A stretch of DNA of 64,000 nt from Lachnospiraceae bacterium (GTDB lineage Bacteria > Bacillota > Clostridia > Lachnospirales > Lachnospiraceae): contig JAUNGG010000016.1 of assembly GCA_030524635.1 (NCBI GenBank), forward strand, positions 1 through 64,000, read 5' to 3'. The notes under the pieces are model-generated. The model did not search any database, was not told where the DNA came from, and saw nothing but the letters and a program-made list of their open reading frames with translations. Numbering within the stretch: the first letter of the stretch is position 1; each line of letters begins with the position of its first letter. Made by a program: the position numbers and the translations under genes. Below, piece by piece: positions 6,907 to 15,699 of this stretch.

Positions 6907-8727
6907 ATGTGTGGAATTATTGGATATACCGGCCCATTGGAGGCCAAACGTTTATTAATAGAAGGCCTTGCTGGTCTTGAGTACCGCGGCTATGACAGCG
7001 CGGGCATTGCATTTTTTCGAACGGATTCTAAAATCCAGGTAATTAAGCAGGTGGGAAAGGTAGCTGCCCTGAAGGAGGCCTGCGAAGGAATTTCTGTTGG
7101 CTCCCACTGCGGCATCGGTCATACCCGCTGGGCTACCCACGGCGGTGTGACCAATGAAAATGCCCATCCCCACCAGGCAGGGCAGGTAACCCTGATCCAT
7201 AATGGGATCATTGAAAATTACCATCAGCTTACCGAAGAGTTTCAGCTTCAGGATGAGCTGGTATCTCAGACAGACAGCGAGGTGGCAGCCCGGGTCCTGG
7301 ACCGGTTTTATCAGGGAGATCCATTTGTGGCGATCCAGAAGCTGGTGGGAAAGCTGGAGGGCTCCTATGGCTTCTGCATCCTGTTTGCTGACCGTCCAGG
7401 AGAGATCTACGCCGTCCGCAGCGTAAGCCCGCTGGTAGCAGCCTATACCCATTCCGGTGCGGTGATCGCCTCCGACCTGACGGCACTGATCCCTTATACC
7501 CAGTCCTACTTTGTGGTTCCGGAGGGCGAGATCGTCCGCCTGACACCTTACAAGGTTCAGACTTACGACCTGCAGACCTTTGCAAAGACACAGCCGCCTG
7601 TCATGACAGTAAACTGGAACATGGATGCGGCAATGAAAAATGGATTTCCCCACTTTATGCTGAAGGAGATCCACGAACAGCCGGAAGCGATGAAGAATAC
7701 CATTCTGCCCCGGTTGAGCAAGGGCCTTCCGGATTTCACAGATGATGGAATCGACGATGAGATCTTCCGCTCCTGCACCCAGGTCCACATCATTGCCTGC
7801 GGAACTGCCATGCATGCAGGTATGGTGGCCAAGACGGTGATGGAGCCGCTTTTACGGATTCCGGTAACCGTCACCATCGCATCAGAATTCCGGTATCAGC
7901 AGCCGCTGATCGATGAGCACACACTGGTCATCGTGATCTCCCAATCCGGTGAGACCATCGATACCCTGGCTGCTATGCGGCTTGCCCGGGAGTATGGCTC
8001 CCAGACGCTGGCGATCGTCAATGTGAAGGGCTCTACCATTGCCAGGGAAAGCGGATATGTTCTCTACACCCACGCTGGCCCGGAGATCGCAGTGGCCAGC
8101 ACCAAGGCATATTCCGTTCAGCTTGCCGCCCTTTACCTGATTGCCTGCCGGATGGCGCTGGTTCGCGGCAAATATACGAAGGAACAGGCGCGGACATTTC
8201 TGGCAGAATTTCTGGATGTGATCCCTGCTATGGAAGAGATGATCAAGCGGCGGGAAGAAATGAAGGCAGTGGTCACCCATATTATCAACAGCCCGGATGC
8301 GTTCTTTATCGGCAGGGGTCTGGATTATGCCTTTTCTCTGGAAGGAGCCCTGAAGCTGAAGGAGATCTCCTACATCCACGCAGAGGCCTATGCGGCAGGA
8401 GAACTGAAGCACGGCACCATTGCACTAATCTCTGATCAGGTTCCGGTGATCGCCACCGCGACCCAGGATAATATTTTTGCAAAGTCCATGTCCAATGTGC
8501 GTGAGGTCAAGGCCAGAGGTGCTTTTGTGATCCTGATTACCAAGGAAGGGGCAAAAGTGGATGGGGATCTGGCGGATATCCATATTATGATCCCTGCTGT
8601 GAGGGATATCTTTACTGTGTTCCCAATCGCGGTAGTGCTGCAGCTAATCGCCTACTACGCTTCTCTGGGGAAGAATCTGGATGTGGATCAGCCGCGAAAT
8701 CTGGCAAAGTCGGTTACGGTGGAATAA
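6907..8727 (+). CDS. glmS: Glutamine-fructose-6-phosphate aminotransferase
   Basis: 606 aa, normal length. Makes glucosamine-6-phosphate from fructose-6-phosphate and glutamine, the first step toward UDP-GlcNAc and peptidoglycan. The N-terminal glutaminase begins MCGIIGYTG with the nucleophile Cys2 and shows the HTRWATHG and HNGIIENY motifs. Two SIS sugar-binding domains follow (VISQSGETIDTLAA, STKAYSVQL, and the C-terminal KEISYIHAEAY and DQPRNLAKSVTVE). AAGGATT precedes the ATG. It is monocistronic: its own promoter and ribozyme lie upstream and a bidirectional terminator downstream. Confidence 0.98.
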   Translation: MCGIIGYTGPLEAKRLLIEGLAGLEYRGYDSAGIAFFRTDSKIQVIKQVGKVAALKEACEGISVGSHCGIGHTRWATHGGVTNENAHPHQAGQVTLIHNGIIENYHQLTEEFQLQDELVSQTDSEVAARVLDRFYQGDPFVAIQKLVGKLEGSYGFCILFADRPGEIYAVRSVSPLVAAYTHSGAVIASDLTALIPYTQSYFVVPEGEIVRLTPYKVQTYDLQTFAKTQPPVMTVNWNMDAAMKNGFPHFMLKEIHEQPEAMKNTILPRLSKGLPDFTDDGIDDEIFRSCTQVHIIACGTAMHAGMVAKTVMEPLLRIPVTVTIASEFRYQQPLIDEHTLVIVISQSGETIDTLAAMRLAREYGSQTLAIVNVKGSTIARESGYVLYTHAGPEIAVASTKAYSVQLAALYLIACRMALVRGKYTKEQARTFLAEFLDVIPAMEEMIKRREEMKAVVTHIINSPDAFFIGRGLDYAFSLEGALKLKEISYIHAEAYAAGELKHGTIALISDQVPVIATATQDNIFAKSMSNVREVKARGAFVILITKEGAKVDGDLADIHIMIPAVRDIFTVFPIAVVLQLIAYYASLGKNLDVDQPRNLAKSVTVE

Positions 8728-8740
8728 GGCTGAGAAAATA

Positions 8741-8799
8741 AAAAAAGAACCTTTTCTTTCGATACAAATGGCAGTATACGAAATAAAAGGTTCTTTTTT
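8741..8799. terminator. Bidirectional terminator between glmS and trkH
   Basis: AAAAAAGAACCTTTT and its near-perfect complement AAAAGGTTCTTTTTT form a long stem (8741-8763 with 8777-8799, about two mismatches). A-runs and T-runs flank it, so it serves both convergent transcripts. Confidence 0.9.
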
Positions 8800-8821
8800 C
8801 CATATATACAGCTTTTTAAAT

Positions 8822-10267
8822 TTAAAACCCTTTCTTCCACGTCCCAGGTGAGAATAACAGCAGCATTGGGAAGATCTCCAGGCGGCCTGCCAGCATGTCA
8901 AACATAAACACATACTTGGAAAAGGCAGAGAACTGGCTCCAGTTGCAGGTTGGCCCCACCTTGGCAAGGCCAGGTCCGATATTGTTAAATGTGGCTGCCA
9001 CTGCCGTCACATTCGTGGTGAAGTCAAAGTTATTCAGACTGATCAGAATAACAGATGCAGCAAAGATAATGGCATATGCCAGGAAATAGCCGTTGGCGGA
9101 GCGGACCACATTGTGCTCCAGCTTCTTTCCCTCCAGCCGCAGGATCTTTACACTTTTGGGATGAACCAGATTGCCCAGCTCCTTTTTCACCTGCTTAAAT
9201 GCAATAATGATCCGGGATACCTTCATGCCGCCTCCGGTGCTGCCGGCACAGGCTCCGCAGAACATCAGAAGTACCAGAATGGTCTTGGAAAGCTCCGGCC
9301 ACAGGTCGAAATCTGTGGTGGCAAAGCCGGTGGTGGTAATAATCGTTCCTACCTGGAAGGCTGCGTGATGGAAGGCCAGCATCAGGCTTGGGAACATATG
9401 GCGGATGTTCAGAGCGATGACTATGGTGGAAACCAGTATGATTCCCAGGTAGACCCTGGCCTCCTCACATCCGAAGGCATCCTTCGGCTTTCGGATCCAG
9501 AGCAGGTAGTATACGTTGAAATTGACACCAAATAAGATCATAAATACGGTGATAATAGCCTGCTGCAGGTATGTATAGGACGCTGTACTGTCATTCAGGA
9601 TACCGAAGCCGCCGGTTCCTGCTGTACCGAAGCTGATGCAGAGGGTATCAAACAGAGGCATCCCGCTGATAAGCAGAAGGAGCATCTGAATCACGGTGAT
9701 TCCAAAATAAAGCAGATACAGGATCTTGGCTGTCTGCCGCACCTTCGGCACCAGCTTTCCCACAGAGGGACCGGGGCTTTCTGCACGCATGATGTGCATA
9801 TTGTAGCCGCCGCCTGCCAGAGGAAGCACTGCCAGCATAAATACGATCACGCCCATACCGCCTACCCAGTGGGTAAAGCTGCGCCAGATCAGCATACAGT
9901 GGCTTAAGGCTTCCACATCCGGAAGAATGCTGGAGCCGGTGGTGGTAAAACCGGAAATAACTTCAAACAAAGCATCCTCAAACAGCGGGATCTCTCCGCT
10001 TAAGTAAAATGGCAGGGCCCCGAAAATACTGAGGATGATCCAGCTTAAGGCAACACACACAAAGCCTTCCTTCGCATAAAATACCGTATTTTTCGGCTTG
10101 CGGAAGGTGGCCAGGATCCCCAGGATTCCGCAGGCAGCCAGGGTGACGATGAAGTAGATGCCGCTTTTCTCCCCATAGATCAAAGCTGTGACGCACGGCA
10201 GCAGCATCAGGACTGCTTCCACATTTAATATCCATCCAAGGAAATATATGATAATTGCTATATTCAT
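8822..10267 (-). CDS. trkH: TrkH-type potassium uptake membrane subunit
   Basis: 481 aa, integral membrane. Forms the K+ translocation pore together with the TrkA gating subunit. The four pore repeats show the expected glycine signatures: FTTTGSSILPD, FGTAGTGGFGIL, ITTTGFATTDFD and NNIGPGLAKVGP. Many hydrophobic helices run through the protein. It lies 18 bases downstream of trkA, giving a complete Trk/Ktr-like system in one operon. It shares a transcript with RNA-related genes, so it may be constitutively expressed. Confidence 0.93.
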   Translation of the reverse strand: MNIAIIIYFLGWILNVEAVLMLLPCVTALIYGEKSGIYFIVTLAACGILGILATFRKPKNTVFYAKEGFVCVALSWIILSIFGALPFYLSGEIPLFEDALFEVISGFTTTGSSILPDVEALSHCMLIWRSFTHWVGGMGVIVFMLAVLPLAGGGYNMHIMRAESPGPSVGKLVPKVRQTAKILYLLYFGITVIQMLLLLISGMPLFDTLCISFGTAGTGGFGILNDSTASYTYLQQAIITVFMILFGVNFNVYYLLWIRKPKDAFGCEEARVYLGIILVSTIVIALNIRHMFPSLMLAFHHAAFQVGTIITTTGFATTDFDLWPELSKTILVLLMFCGACAGSTGGGMKVSRIIIAFKQVKKELGNLVHPKSVKILRLEGKKLEHNVVRSANGYFLAYAIIFAASVILISLNNFDFTTNVTAVAATFNNIGPGLAKVGPTCNWSQFSAFSKYVFMFDMLAGRLEIFPMLLLFSPGTWKKGF

Positions 10268-10285
10268 CTCTTGTCCATGCCGCCT

Positions 10286-11641
10286 TTACTTTAAAATATC
10301 CTTTAAGTCATTCAATCCCTTATTCGTGGTTACGATAATAACGGTATCGCCTACTTCCATGGTATCCTTACCACGGGGGGTGATGATCTGGCCGTTGCGG
10401 TTGATGCAGGCTACCAGAAGATTATTCTTTAATTTCAGCTTTTCCAACGGGATTCCCACCATAGGAGCATCCCGCCCGACACGAAACTCCAGGGCCTCCG
10501 CCCGGTCATCTGCGATCCGGTACAGCGTTTCTACATTGCTTCCCAGGGAGTTCTGCATTGCACGCACATACTGAAGGATGATGTCAGCTGTTAAAAGCTT
10601 TGGATAGATAACGCTTCCCAAATTTAAGGAGTTGACCACATCCTCAAAGGCGGTCCGGTTTACCTTCGTGATCAGCTTTGTATTGGACTGGCTGGCAGCG
10701 TATAAGGACAGCATGATATTTTCCTCATCGAAGCCGGTCAGAGATGCGAACGCCTCGATCTGGCTGATTCCTTCTGCCGCCAGCAGCTGCTGGTCTGAGC
10801 CGTCGCCGTGAATGATCATGGCGTATGGCAGCAGCTCGCTTAACTCATTGCACCGCTCAAAATTCTGCTCAATGATCTTGATCTTGATCTTCGTGTCCTT
10901 TAAAAGCCGCGCCAGATAGTAGGTAAGCTTTCCGCCGCCTATAATCATAACCGATTTTACGCCGTTGTTCACCACGCCTACCTTTTGGAAGAAATCCATG
11001 GAGTCCTTCTGCGATGCAATAAAAGAAATCTTATCTCCCGCCTGCAGTTCGAAATTACCGCCGGGAATTACCACATCCCTGCCCCGCTCTACCACACAGA
11101 TCAGCACATTGCATTTTAATTTCGTGCTGACCTCCATGATCTTCATATGATCCAGCTTGGAATGATTTGGAATAATGAATTTAAGCAGCTCGGTCCGCCC
11201 TTTGGCAAAGGTATCGATCTTAATGGCAGATGGGAAACGCAGGAGTCTGGAGATCTCCTGGGCAGCCGCCAGCTCCGGATTGATTGCCAGCGACAGGTTC
11301 AGCTCCTCACGGATGAAGCTGATCTCGGAAGAGTATTCTGGGTTGCGGATTCTGGCAATGGTGTGGCAGTTGCCAGCTTTTTTGGCAATCAGACAGCACA
11401 GCATATTTAACTCATCCGAATTCGTAGTGGCGATCAGCAGGTCGGCATCTGCAATTCCAGCCTCCATCTGGACCTGATAGATGGCGCCATTGCCTGTAAC
11501 GGACATCACGTCAATGCTGTCTGCCACAGAACGGAGCGTCTCCGAATCACTGTCGATCAATGTAATGTCGTGATTTTCACGGTTCAGCTTCTCGGCCAGG
11601 GTAACCCCCACCTTGCCGCAGCCCACAATTATAATCTTCAT
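10286..11641 (-). CDS. trkA: TrkA-type potassium channel regulatory subunit
   Basis: 451 aa, cytoplasmic. Two tandem RCK units, each with a Rossmann NAD(H)/nucleotide-binding part followed by a TrkA-C part. The first nucleotide loop is VGCGKVGVTLAEKL at the N-terminus, and the second is IIGGGKLTYYLARLL near residue 235. TrkA-C segments appear around 140-220 and 370-451. Its ATG overlaps the upstream RNase G stop (ATGA), so translation is coupled. It gates TrkH, encoded directly downstream. Confidence 0.93.
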   Translation of the reverse strand: MKIIIVGCGKVGVTLAEKLNRENHDITLIDSDSETLRSVADSIDVMSVTGNGAIYQVQMEAGIADADLLIATTNSDELNMLCCLIAKKAGNCHTIARIRNPEYSSEISFIREELNLSLAINPELAAAQEISRLLRFPSAIKIDTFAKGRTELLKFIIPNHSKLDHMKIMEVSTKLKCNVLICVVERGRDVVIPGGNFELQAGDKISFIASQKDSMDFFQKVGVVNNGVKSVMIIGGGKLTYYLARLLKDTKIKIKIIEQNFERCNELSELLPYAMIIHGDGSDQQLLAAEGISQIEAFASLTGFDEENIMLSLYAASQSNTKLITKVNRTAFEDVVNSLNLGSVIYPKLLTADIILQYVRAMQNSLGSNVETLYRIADDRAEALEFRVGRDAPMVGIPLEKLKLKNNLLVACINRNGQIITPRGKDTMEVGDTVIIVTTNKGLNDLKDILK

Positions 11642-12858
11642 ACCAGTGTCTCCTTCGTGTTCCCGCTTGTCTTACGCCATGCCGAGAGCTGCTCATGCAG
11701 CGGCCGGTGAATCTTTTTGCGGGTCAGTTCTACTAAATTTAATTTGGTGATATCCACCACAGTGGTCTTTACCGGATCCAGCCGCACCACAGCTTCCAGA
11801 TGCTCTAACAGCCGCTTCCGGTCCTCCTCTGCCGCCATATCGATAAAATCAACAATAATGATCCCGGACAGGTTCCGCAGCCGAAGCTGCCGTCCGATCT
11901 CCTCCGCAGCTTCCAGGTTGATCTTCAGGATCGTCTCCTGCATGGTCTTCTTGCCGGAATATTTTCCTGTGTTTACATCGATGACGACCAGCGCTTCTGT
12001 CGGTTCGATAACCAGATAACCGCCGGATTTTAACCAGACCCGGTCTGCCGTAACATCCTCCATGGCCTTATCCAGGCAGTAAAGGCTGCTTAAGGAAAGC
12101 AGATCATCCTGATACAGGCGAAGTTTTCCGGCGTCCTCCGGCTGTTCCTGCTTTAGGAAGCCGTCGATCTGCTCATAAAGGCTGGTATCGTCGGTGACGA
12201 TCTCCTGAAGCTGATCGGCATAGGCATCCCGGATTCCTGCCAAAAAAGCAGCCGGGGCCTGATACAGACGGCTGTAGCAGCTTCGATACGGTGCACTTTT
12301 CATAATATCGCTGCAGGTCTTCTTTAATGAGCGGATCTCCGCCAGAAGCTCCTTAGATGAGGCATCTTTTCCATTGGTCCGAACGATCAGGCCGTAGCCC
12401 TCTCCCACTTCCTGCTCTAAGACCGGCCGGAGCGCATTCTTCCACTGGCGGTCTGTGATCTTATTGGAAAAGCCTACACCGCTTTTTCCGGCTGTCAGCA
12501 CCGTTAATTTCCCAGTAAAGACCAGATTTCCGGACAGAACCGGAGCCTTTGTCTTTACTGCCTCCCTGGAAACCTGGACGATGATCTCATCCCCTACCCG
12601 AAGCTCCTTATGGGTGCCTGGATTTACATACTGGTGATTCTGGTTGTCCGTCAGGCTGTAGTAGCCGGTGATGCCGCCTCCGATATCCACAAAGGCAGCA
12701 TTGATATTTTTCCGGATATTCTGTACCTTTCCAATGTAGATGCTGTTCAGCAGCGTTTCCCCCTCATCCGGCTCCAGGCGGATCTGCAGGATCTTCCGGT
12801 CTCCTGCAAGGGCCGTACATATCAATTGGTTCCAACGAGTAATAATCAGCTTATTCAA
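11638..12858 (-). CDS. rng: RNase E/G family ribonuclease, short form
   Basis: 406 aa. Single-strand endoribonuclease of the RNase G type, involved in rRNA and mRNA processing. An S1-like RNA-binding segment lies near residues 35-110 (IYIGKVQNIRKNINAAFVDIG). The catalytic region includes VIDVNTGKYSGK and IIVDFIDM, whose aspartates bind Mg. The protein ends right after LTRKKIHRPLHEQL and lacks the CPxCxG zinc-link and tail usually found after that point. The start is TTG at 12858 with GGGGGAG five bases upstream, overlapping the preceding gene by 8 bases; the longer frame has no such site. The overlap with trkA shows that the short end is real and not a frameshift. Confidence 0.88.
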   Translation of the reverse strand: MNKLIITRWNQLICTALAGDRKILQIRLEPDEGETLLNSIYIGKVQNIRKNINAAFVDIGGGITGYYSLTDNQNHQYVNPGTHKELRVGDEIIVQVSREAVKTKAPVLSGNLVFTGKLTVLTAGKSGVGFSNKITDRQWKNALRPVLEQEVGEGYGLIVRTNGKDASSKELLAEIRSLKKTCSDIMKSAPYRSCYSRLYQAPAAFLAGIRDAYADQLQEIVTDDTSLYEQIDGFLKQEQPEDAGKLRLYQDDLLSLSSLYCLDKAMEDVTADRVWLKSGGYLVIEPTEALVVIDVNTGKYSGKKTMQETILKINLEAAEEIGRQLRLRNLSGIIIVDFIDMAAEEDRKRLLEHLEAVVRLDPVKTTVVDITKLNLVELTRKKIHRPLHEQLSAWRKTSGNTKETLV

Positions 12859-13564
12859 TGGTCTCCCCCAACAGTTCCAGGGGAAGGAAGCGGGAACCGC
12901 CCTTCTGACTGGAATTTTCTGCAAAAACTTCCTCACGCTGTACCAGGAACGCAAAGGCAGGGCGTTCTTCTCCCAGCTTCTGATAATAGGCATCCAGCAC
13001 CAGCTCCGGCTTAATGTTCTCGGAGCTTCCGGTGGAAATCAAGATGCGGACAGAAGGGCCTTCTGCCTGGATCTCATAGACCAGAGATTTCAGATCCAGC
13101 TCCTTCTCCCCCTTTTTCGTCTTTTTTGTGATCCGAATCTGATCCTGCCCGTAGAAGGCTTCCAGCTCCTTCATCCACATTTCCGGATCCTTCGGCTCAT
13201 AGCCAGGTCGGAAGGCGATGGTGTACGCCGCTGCAGCCACAATGGACATGGCATTGCCTGCATCATCTGGAAGACGGCGGCAGCTTTCTATATGAAAGCC
13301 CTCTGCCATGGTTTCATTCATCCGTTCCTTCATCGTTGTCAGATCTTCGGTATCATCTACCTCAATATCCAGATATTCTCCCATGCTGGTGATGCCCACT
13401 CCAAGAGGCGCCGCAAAGGACATGATCTGATGCGGGCTGAAGCCACCGCTGTAATGAATGCTCACATCCGCCCGGCGCATCACCTTCTGAAAATACCGCA
13501 TTACATCCAGATGACCGATAAACTTGGCCGGCCCCTGTTTGGAAAACTTAATTCTTACCTTCAT
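12851..13564 (-). CDS. TIGR03936 / DUF2344 radical-SAM-associated protein
   Basis: 237 aa. Family of unknown biochemical role found as a partner of the TIGR03960 radical SAM protein, often next to RNase G. Recognised by the N-terminal IKFSKQGPAKFIGHLD, the HYSGGFSPHQ segment and LGVGITSMGEYLDIE. The ATG at 13564 has GGGAGG eight bases upstream and is preferred over a GTG three codons earlier. It overlaps the upstream gene by 17 bases and the downstream rng by 8, so the three genes form a tight unit. Confidence 0.88.
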   Translation of the reverse strand: MKVRIKFSKQGPAKFIGHLDVMRYFQKVMRRADVSIHYSGGFSPHQIMSFAAPLGVGITSMGEYLDIEVDDTEDLTTMKERMNETMAEGFHIESCRRLPDDAGNAMSIVAAAAYTIAFRPGYEPKDPEMWMKELEAFYGQDQIRITKKTKKGEKELDLKSLVYEIQAEGPSVRILISTGSSENIKPELVLDAYYQKLGEERPAFAFLVQREEVFAENSSQKGGSRFLPLELLGETIE

Positions 13565-15416
13565 AGCAGACACCTCCCTTAAACTTCATGGCTCCGCAGC
13601 CCGCGCATTTCTGGCGGCAGTTTGGAGTCACAGTTTCACCGATGGCCTTCTGCCATTCTCTCTTTAAAAATTCCTTGGAAACGCCGGCATCAATAAAATC
13701 CCATGGGAAGATCTCATCCAGCCCCCGCTCCCTGGTGGTGTAAAAGTCGATGGATACGCCGCAGGTCTCAAAGGCCTTCATCCAGATATCATTGTGGAAA
13801 TATTCGGACCAGGAATCGAACAGGGCGCCGTTTTTATACGCCTCCTCGATAACGGCAGCCATCCGGCGGTCGCCTCGTGCCAGCACGCCTTCCAGAACCG
13901 TCAGCTCCGCCTCGTGCCAGTTGTACTTTAAGCTCTTATAGTTTAACATTTCCCGGAACTTCTGGCGGACGATATTCGCACGCTCGATAAACTCGTCCTT
14001 GGTACACATTCTGGCCCACTGGAATGGGGTAAAGGGCTTGGGCACAAAGAAGGAGGAGCTTGCCACCACCTGAACCTTGCCGTGGCGCTGTTCCTTTGGA
14101 ATCTCGTCGTAATAGGTCTCCGCTACCTTTTCAGAAAGCAGGGCAATGCCTTCCATATCTTCTCTGGTTTCTGTGGGAAGTCCCAGCATAAAATACAGCT
14201 TCACCCGGTTCCAGCCGCCGTGGAAGGCCTGAGCTGCTCCGGTTAAGATATCCTCCTCCGTCAGCCCCTTGTTGATCACATCCCGAAGACGCTGGGAGCC
14301 GGCCTCCGGCGCGAAGGTTAGGCTGCTCTTCTTCACATCCTGTACCTTGCTCATTACATCTAAGGAGAAGGCATCGATTCGAAGGGATGGCAGGGAGATA
14401 TTGACTCCTTTCCCCTTAAATTCATCGATGAGGAAGTTGATCAGCTCCTCCAGCTGAGAATAATCACTGGAGCTTAAGGAGCTTAAGGAGATCTCCTCAT
14501 GTCCCGTAGACTTTAACATTTTAAAGGCATGATCCTTTAAATACTCCAGGCCCTTTTCCCGCATAGGGCGGTAGATATTACCTGCCTGACAGAACCGGCA
14601 GCCGCGGATACAGCCACGCATAATCTCCAGCACCACACGGTCCTGAGTAACCTTAATAAAGGGAACCAGAGGCTTCTCCAGGTAATCCACCTGATCCATA
14701 TCCACCACCAGCTCTTTGGTGATGGTTTCTTTTGCGTGTGGATTGTTGGGCGTAAAGCTTTTAATCGTGCCGTCCTCATGGTAAGCTACATCATAGAAGG
14801 AAGGCACATAGATGCCGGGAACCTCTGCCGCCAGCTCCAAAAACTGCTTCCTGGTCCCGCCCGCTTTTTTGTTTGCCTTATAACGGTCCATCAGCTCATA
14901 GTAAACCGTTTCCGCCTCACCGATATAAAACAGGTCAAAAAACTCTGCGATCGGCTCCGGATTATAGGCACATGGGCCGCCGCCGATCACCAGAGGCATG
15001 TCCTCTCCCCGCTCACTTGCATGAAGAGGGATCTGGGAAAGCTCTAAGATCTGCAGAATATTGGTGTAGCTCATCTCATATTGAAGGGTAATTCCCAGGA
15101 AGTCAAAGTCCTTGATGGGATCCTGGGATTCCAGTGCGAACAGCGGGATATGCTCCTTTCGCATGATCTGATCTAAGTCAGCCCACGGGGAATAGACCCG
15201 CTCGCAGTAGATATCATCCCGCCGGTTAAACATATCATATATGATCTGAATGCCCAGATGGGACATGCCGATGTCATAAACATCGGGGAAGCACATACAG
15301 AAGCGGATATCTACCTTAGAAGGGTCCTTCACCACCATGTTCACCTCGCCGCCGATGTAGCGGGCCGGCTGCTGGATGGATAGTAATATTTCGTCACTTA
15401 ATGCTAATTTTCTCAT
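13548..15416 (-). CDS. TIGR03960 B12-binding-type radical SAM protein
   Basis: 622 aa. An N-terminal cobalamin-binding-like region (DVYDIGMSHLGIQIIYD, then PLVIGGGPCAYNPEP) is followed by a radical SAM core with the 4Fe-4S motif CIRGCRFCQAG (CxxxCxxC). The C-terminal Cys motifs CRQKCAGCG may bind a further cluster. The reaction is unknown; the constant link to DUF2344 and RNase G suggests an RNA- or ribosome-related modification (inference). First gene of the operon, with its own promoter upstream. Confidence 0.9.
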   Translation of the reverse strand: MRKLALSDEILLSIQQPARYIGGEVNMVVKDPSKVDIRFCMCFPDVYDIGMSHLGIQIIYDMFNRRDDIYCERVYSPWADLDQIMRKEHIPLFALESQDPIKDFDFLGITLQYEMSYTNILQILELSQIPLHASERGEDMPLVIGGGPCAYNPEPIAEFFDLFYIGEAETVYYELMDRYKANKKAGGTRKQFLELAAEVPGIYVPSFYDVAYHEDGTIKSFTPNNPHAKETITKELVVDMDQVDYLEKPLVPFIKVTQDRVVLEIMRGCIRGCRFCQAGNIYRPMREKGLEYLKDHAFKMLKSTGHEEISLSSLSSSDYSQLEELINFLIDEFKGKGVNISLPSLRIDAFSLDVMSKVQDVKKSSLTFAPEAGSQRLRDVINKGLTEEDILTGAAQAFHGGWNRVKLYFMLGLPTETREDMEGIALLSEKVAETYYDEIPKEQRHGKVQVVASSSFFVPKPFTPFQWARMCTKDEFIERANIVRQKFREMLNYKSLKYNWHEAELTVLEGVLARGDRRMAAVIEEAYKNGALFDSWSEYFHNDIWMKAFETCGVSIDFYTTRERGLDEIFPWDFIDAGVSKEFLKREWQKAIGETVTPNCRQKCAGCGAMKFKGGVCYEGKN

Positions 15417-15477
15417 TTTTGTTCCTTTTTGTTGATTGTACTTGCTTGTGGTTTTCTATAAACCATCATTCCGGATA

Positions 15478-15506
15478 ATTATACGGTATTTTATTTGCAC
15501 TGGCAA
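15478..15506 (-). promoter_or_regulatory. SigA-type promoter of the radical SAM-rng-trk operon
   Basis: TTGCCA (15501-15506), a 17-base spacer and a perfect TATAAT (15478-15483), read on the minus strand about 60 bases upstream of the TIGR03960 start. Confidence 0.8.
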
Positions 15507-15592
15507 GCCCTTCTTCCGGATTTACCTCCCGAAGTTATCCTGCGGTTGCTTTTTATACCCAGCCAATCACTCCGGAAATTGCCCGGCAAATC

Positions 15593-15638
15593 AAAATACC
15601 GCCGTATACGGAATCAATTCCTGTACGACGGTATTTCA
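15593..15638 (-). terminator. Probable terminator of the iron-type ABC importer operon
   Basis: AAATACCG...CGGTATTT arms form an imperfect stem of about 18 bp around GGAATCAATTCC. On the minus strand it is followed by a weak T-rich tract (TTTTGATTT). It lies about 65 bases beyond the ABC ATPase stop. Confidence 0.65.
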
Positions 15639-15699
15639 ATCTATGGCTCTTTCACCACAAAGCTCCCGCCCTAGCACGGAACAGAAGCTGCACGGCCTC

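Noticed and set aside
6731-6958. Plus-strand frame of 75 codons running into glmS
   Set aside because: It covers the ribozyme core and the glmS start in another frame; the ribozyme explains the sequence.
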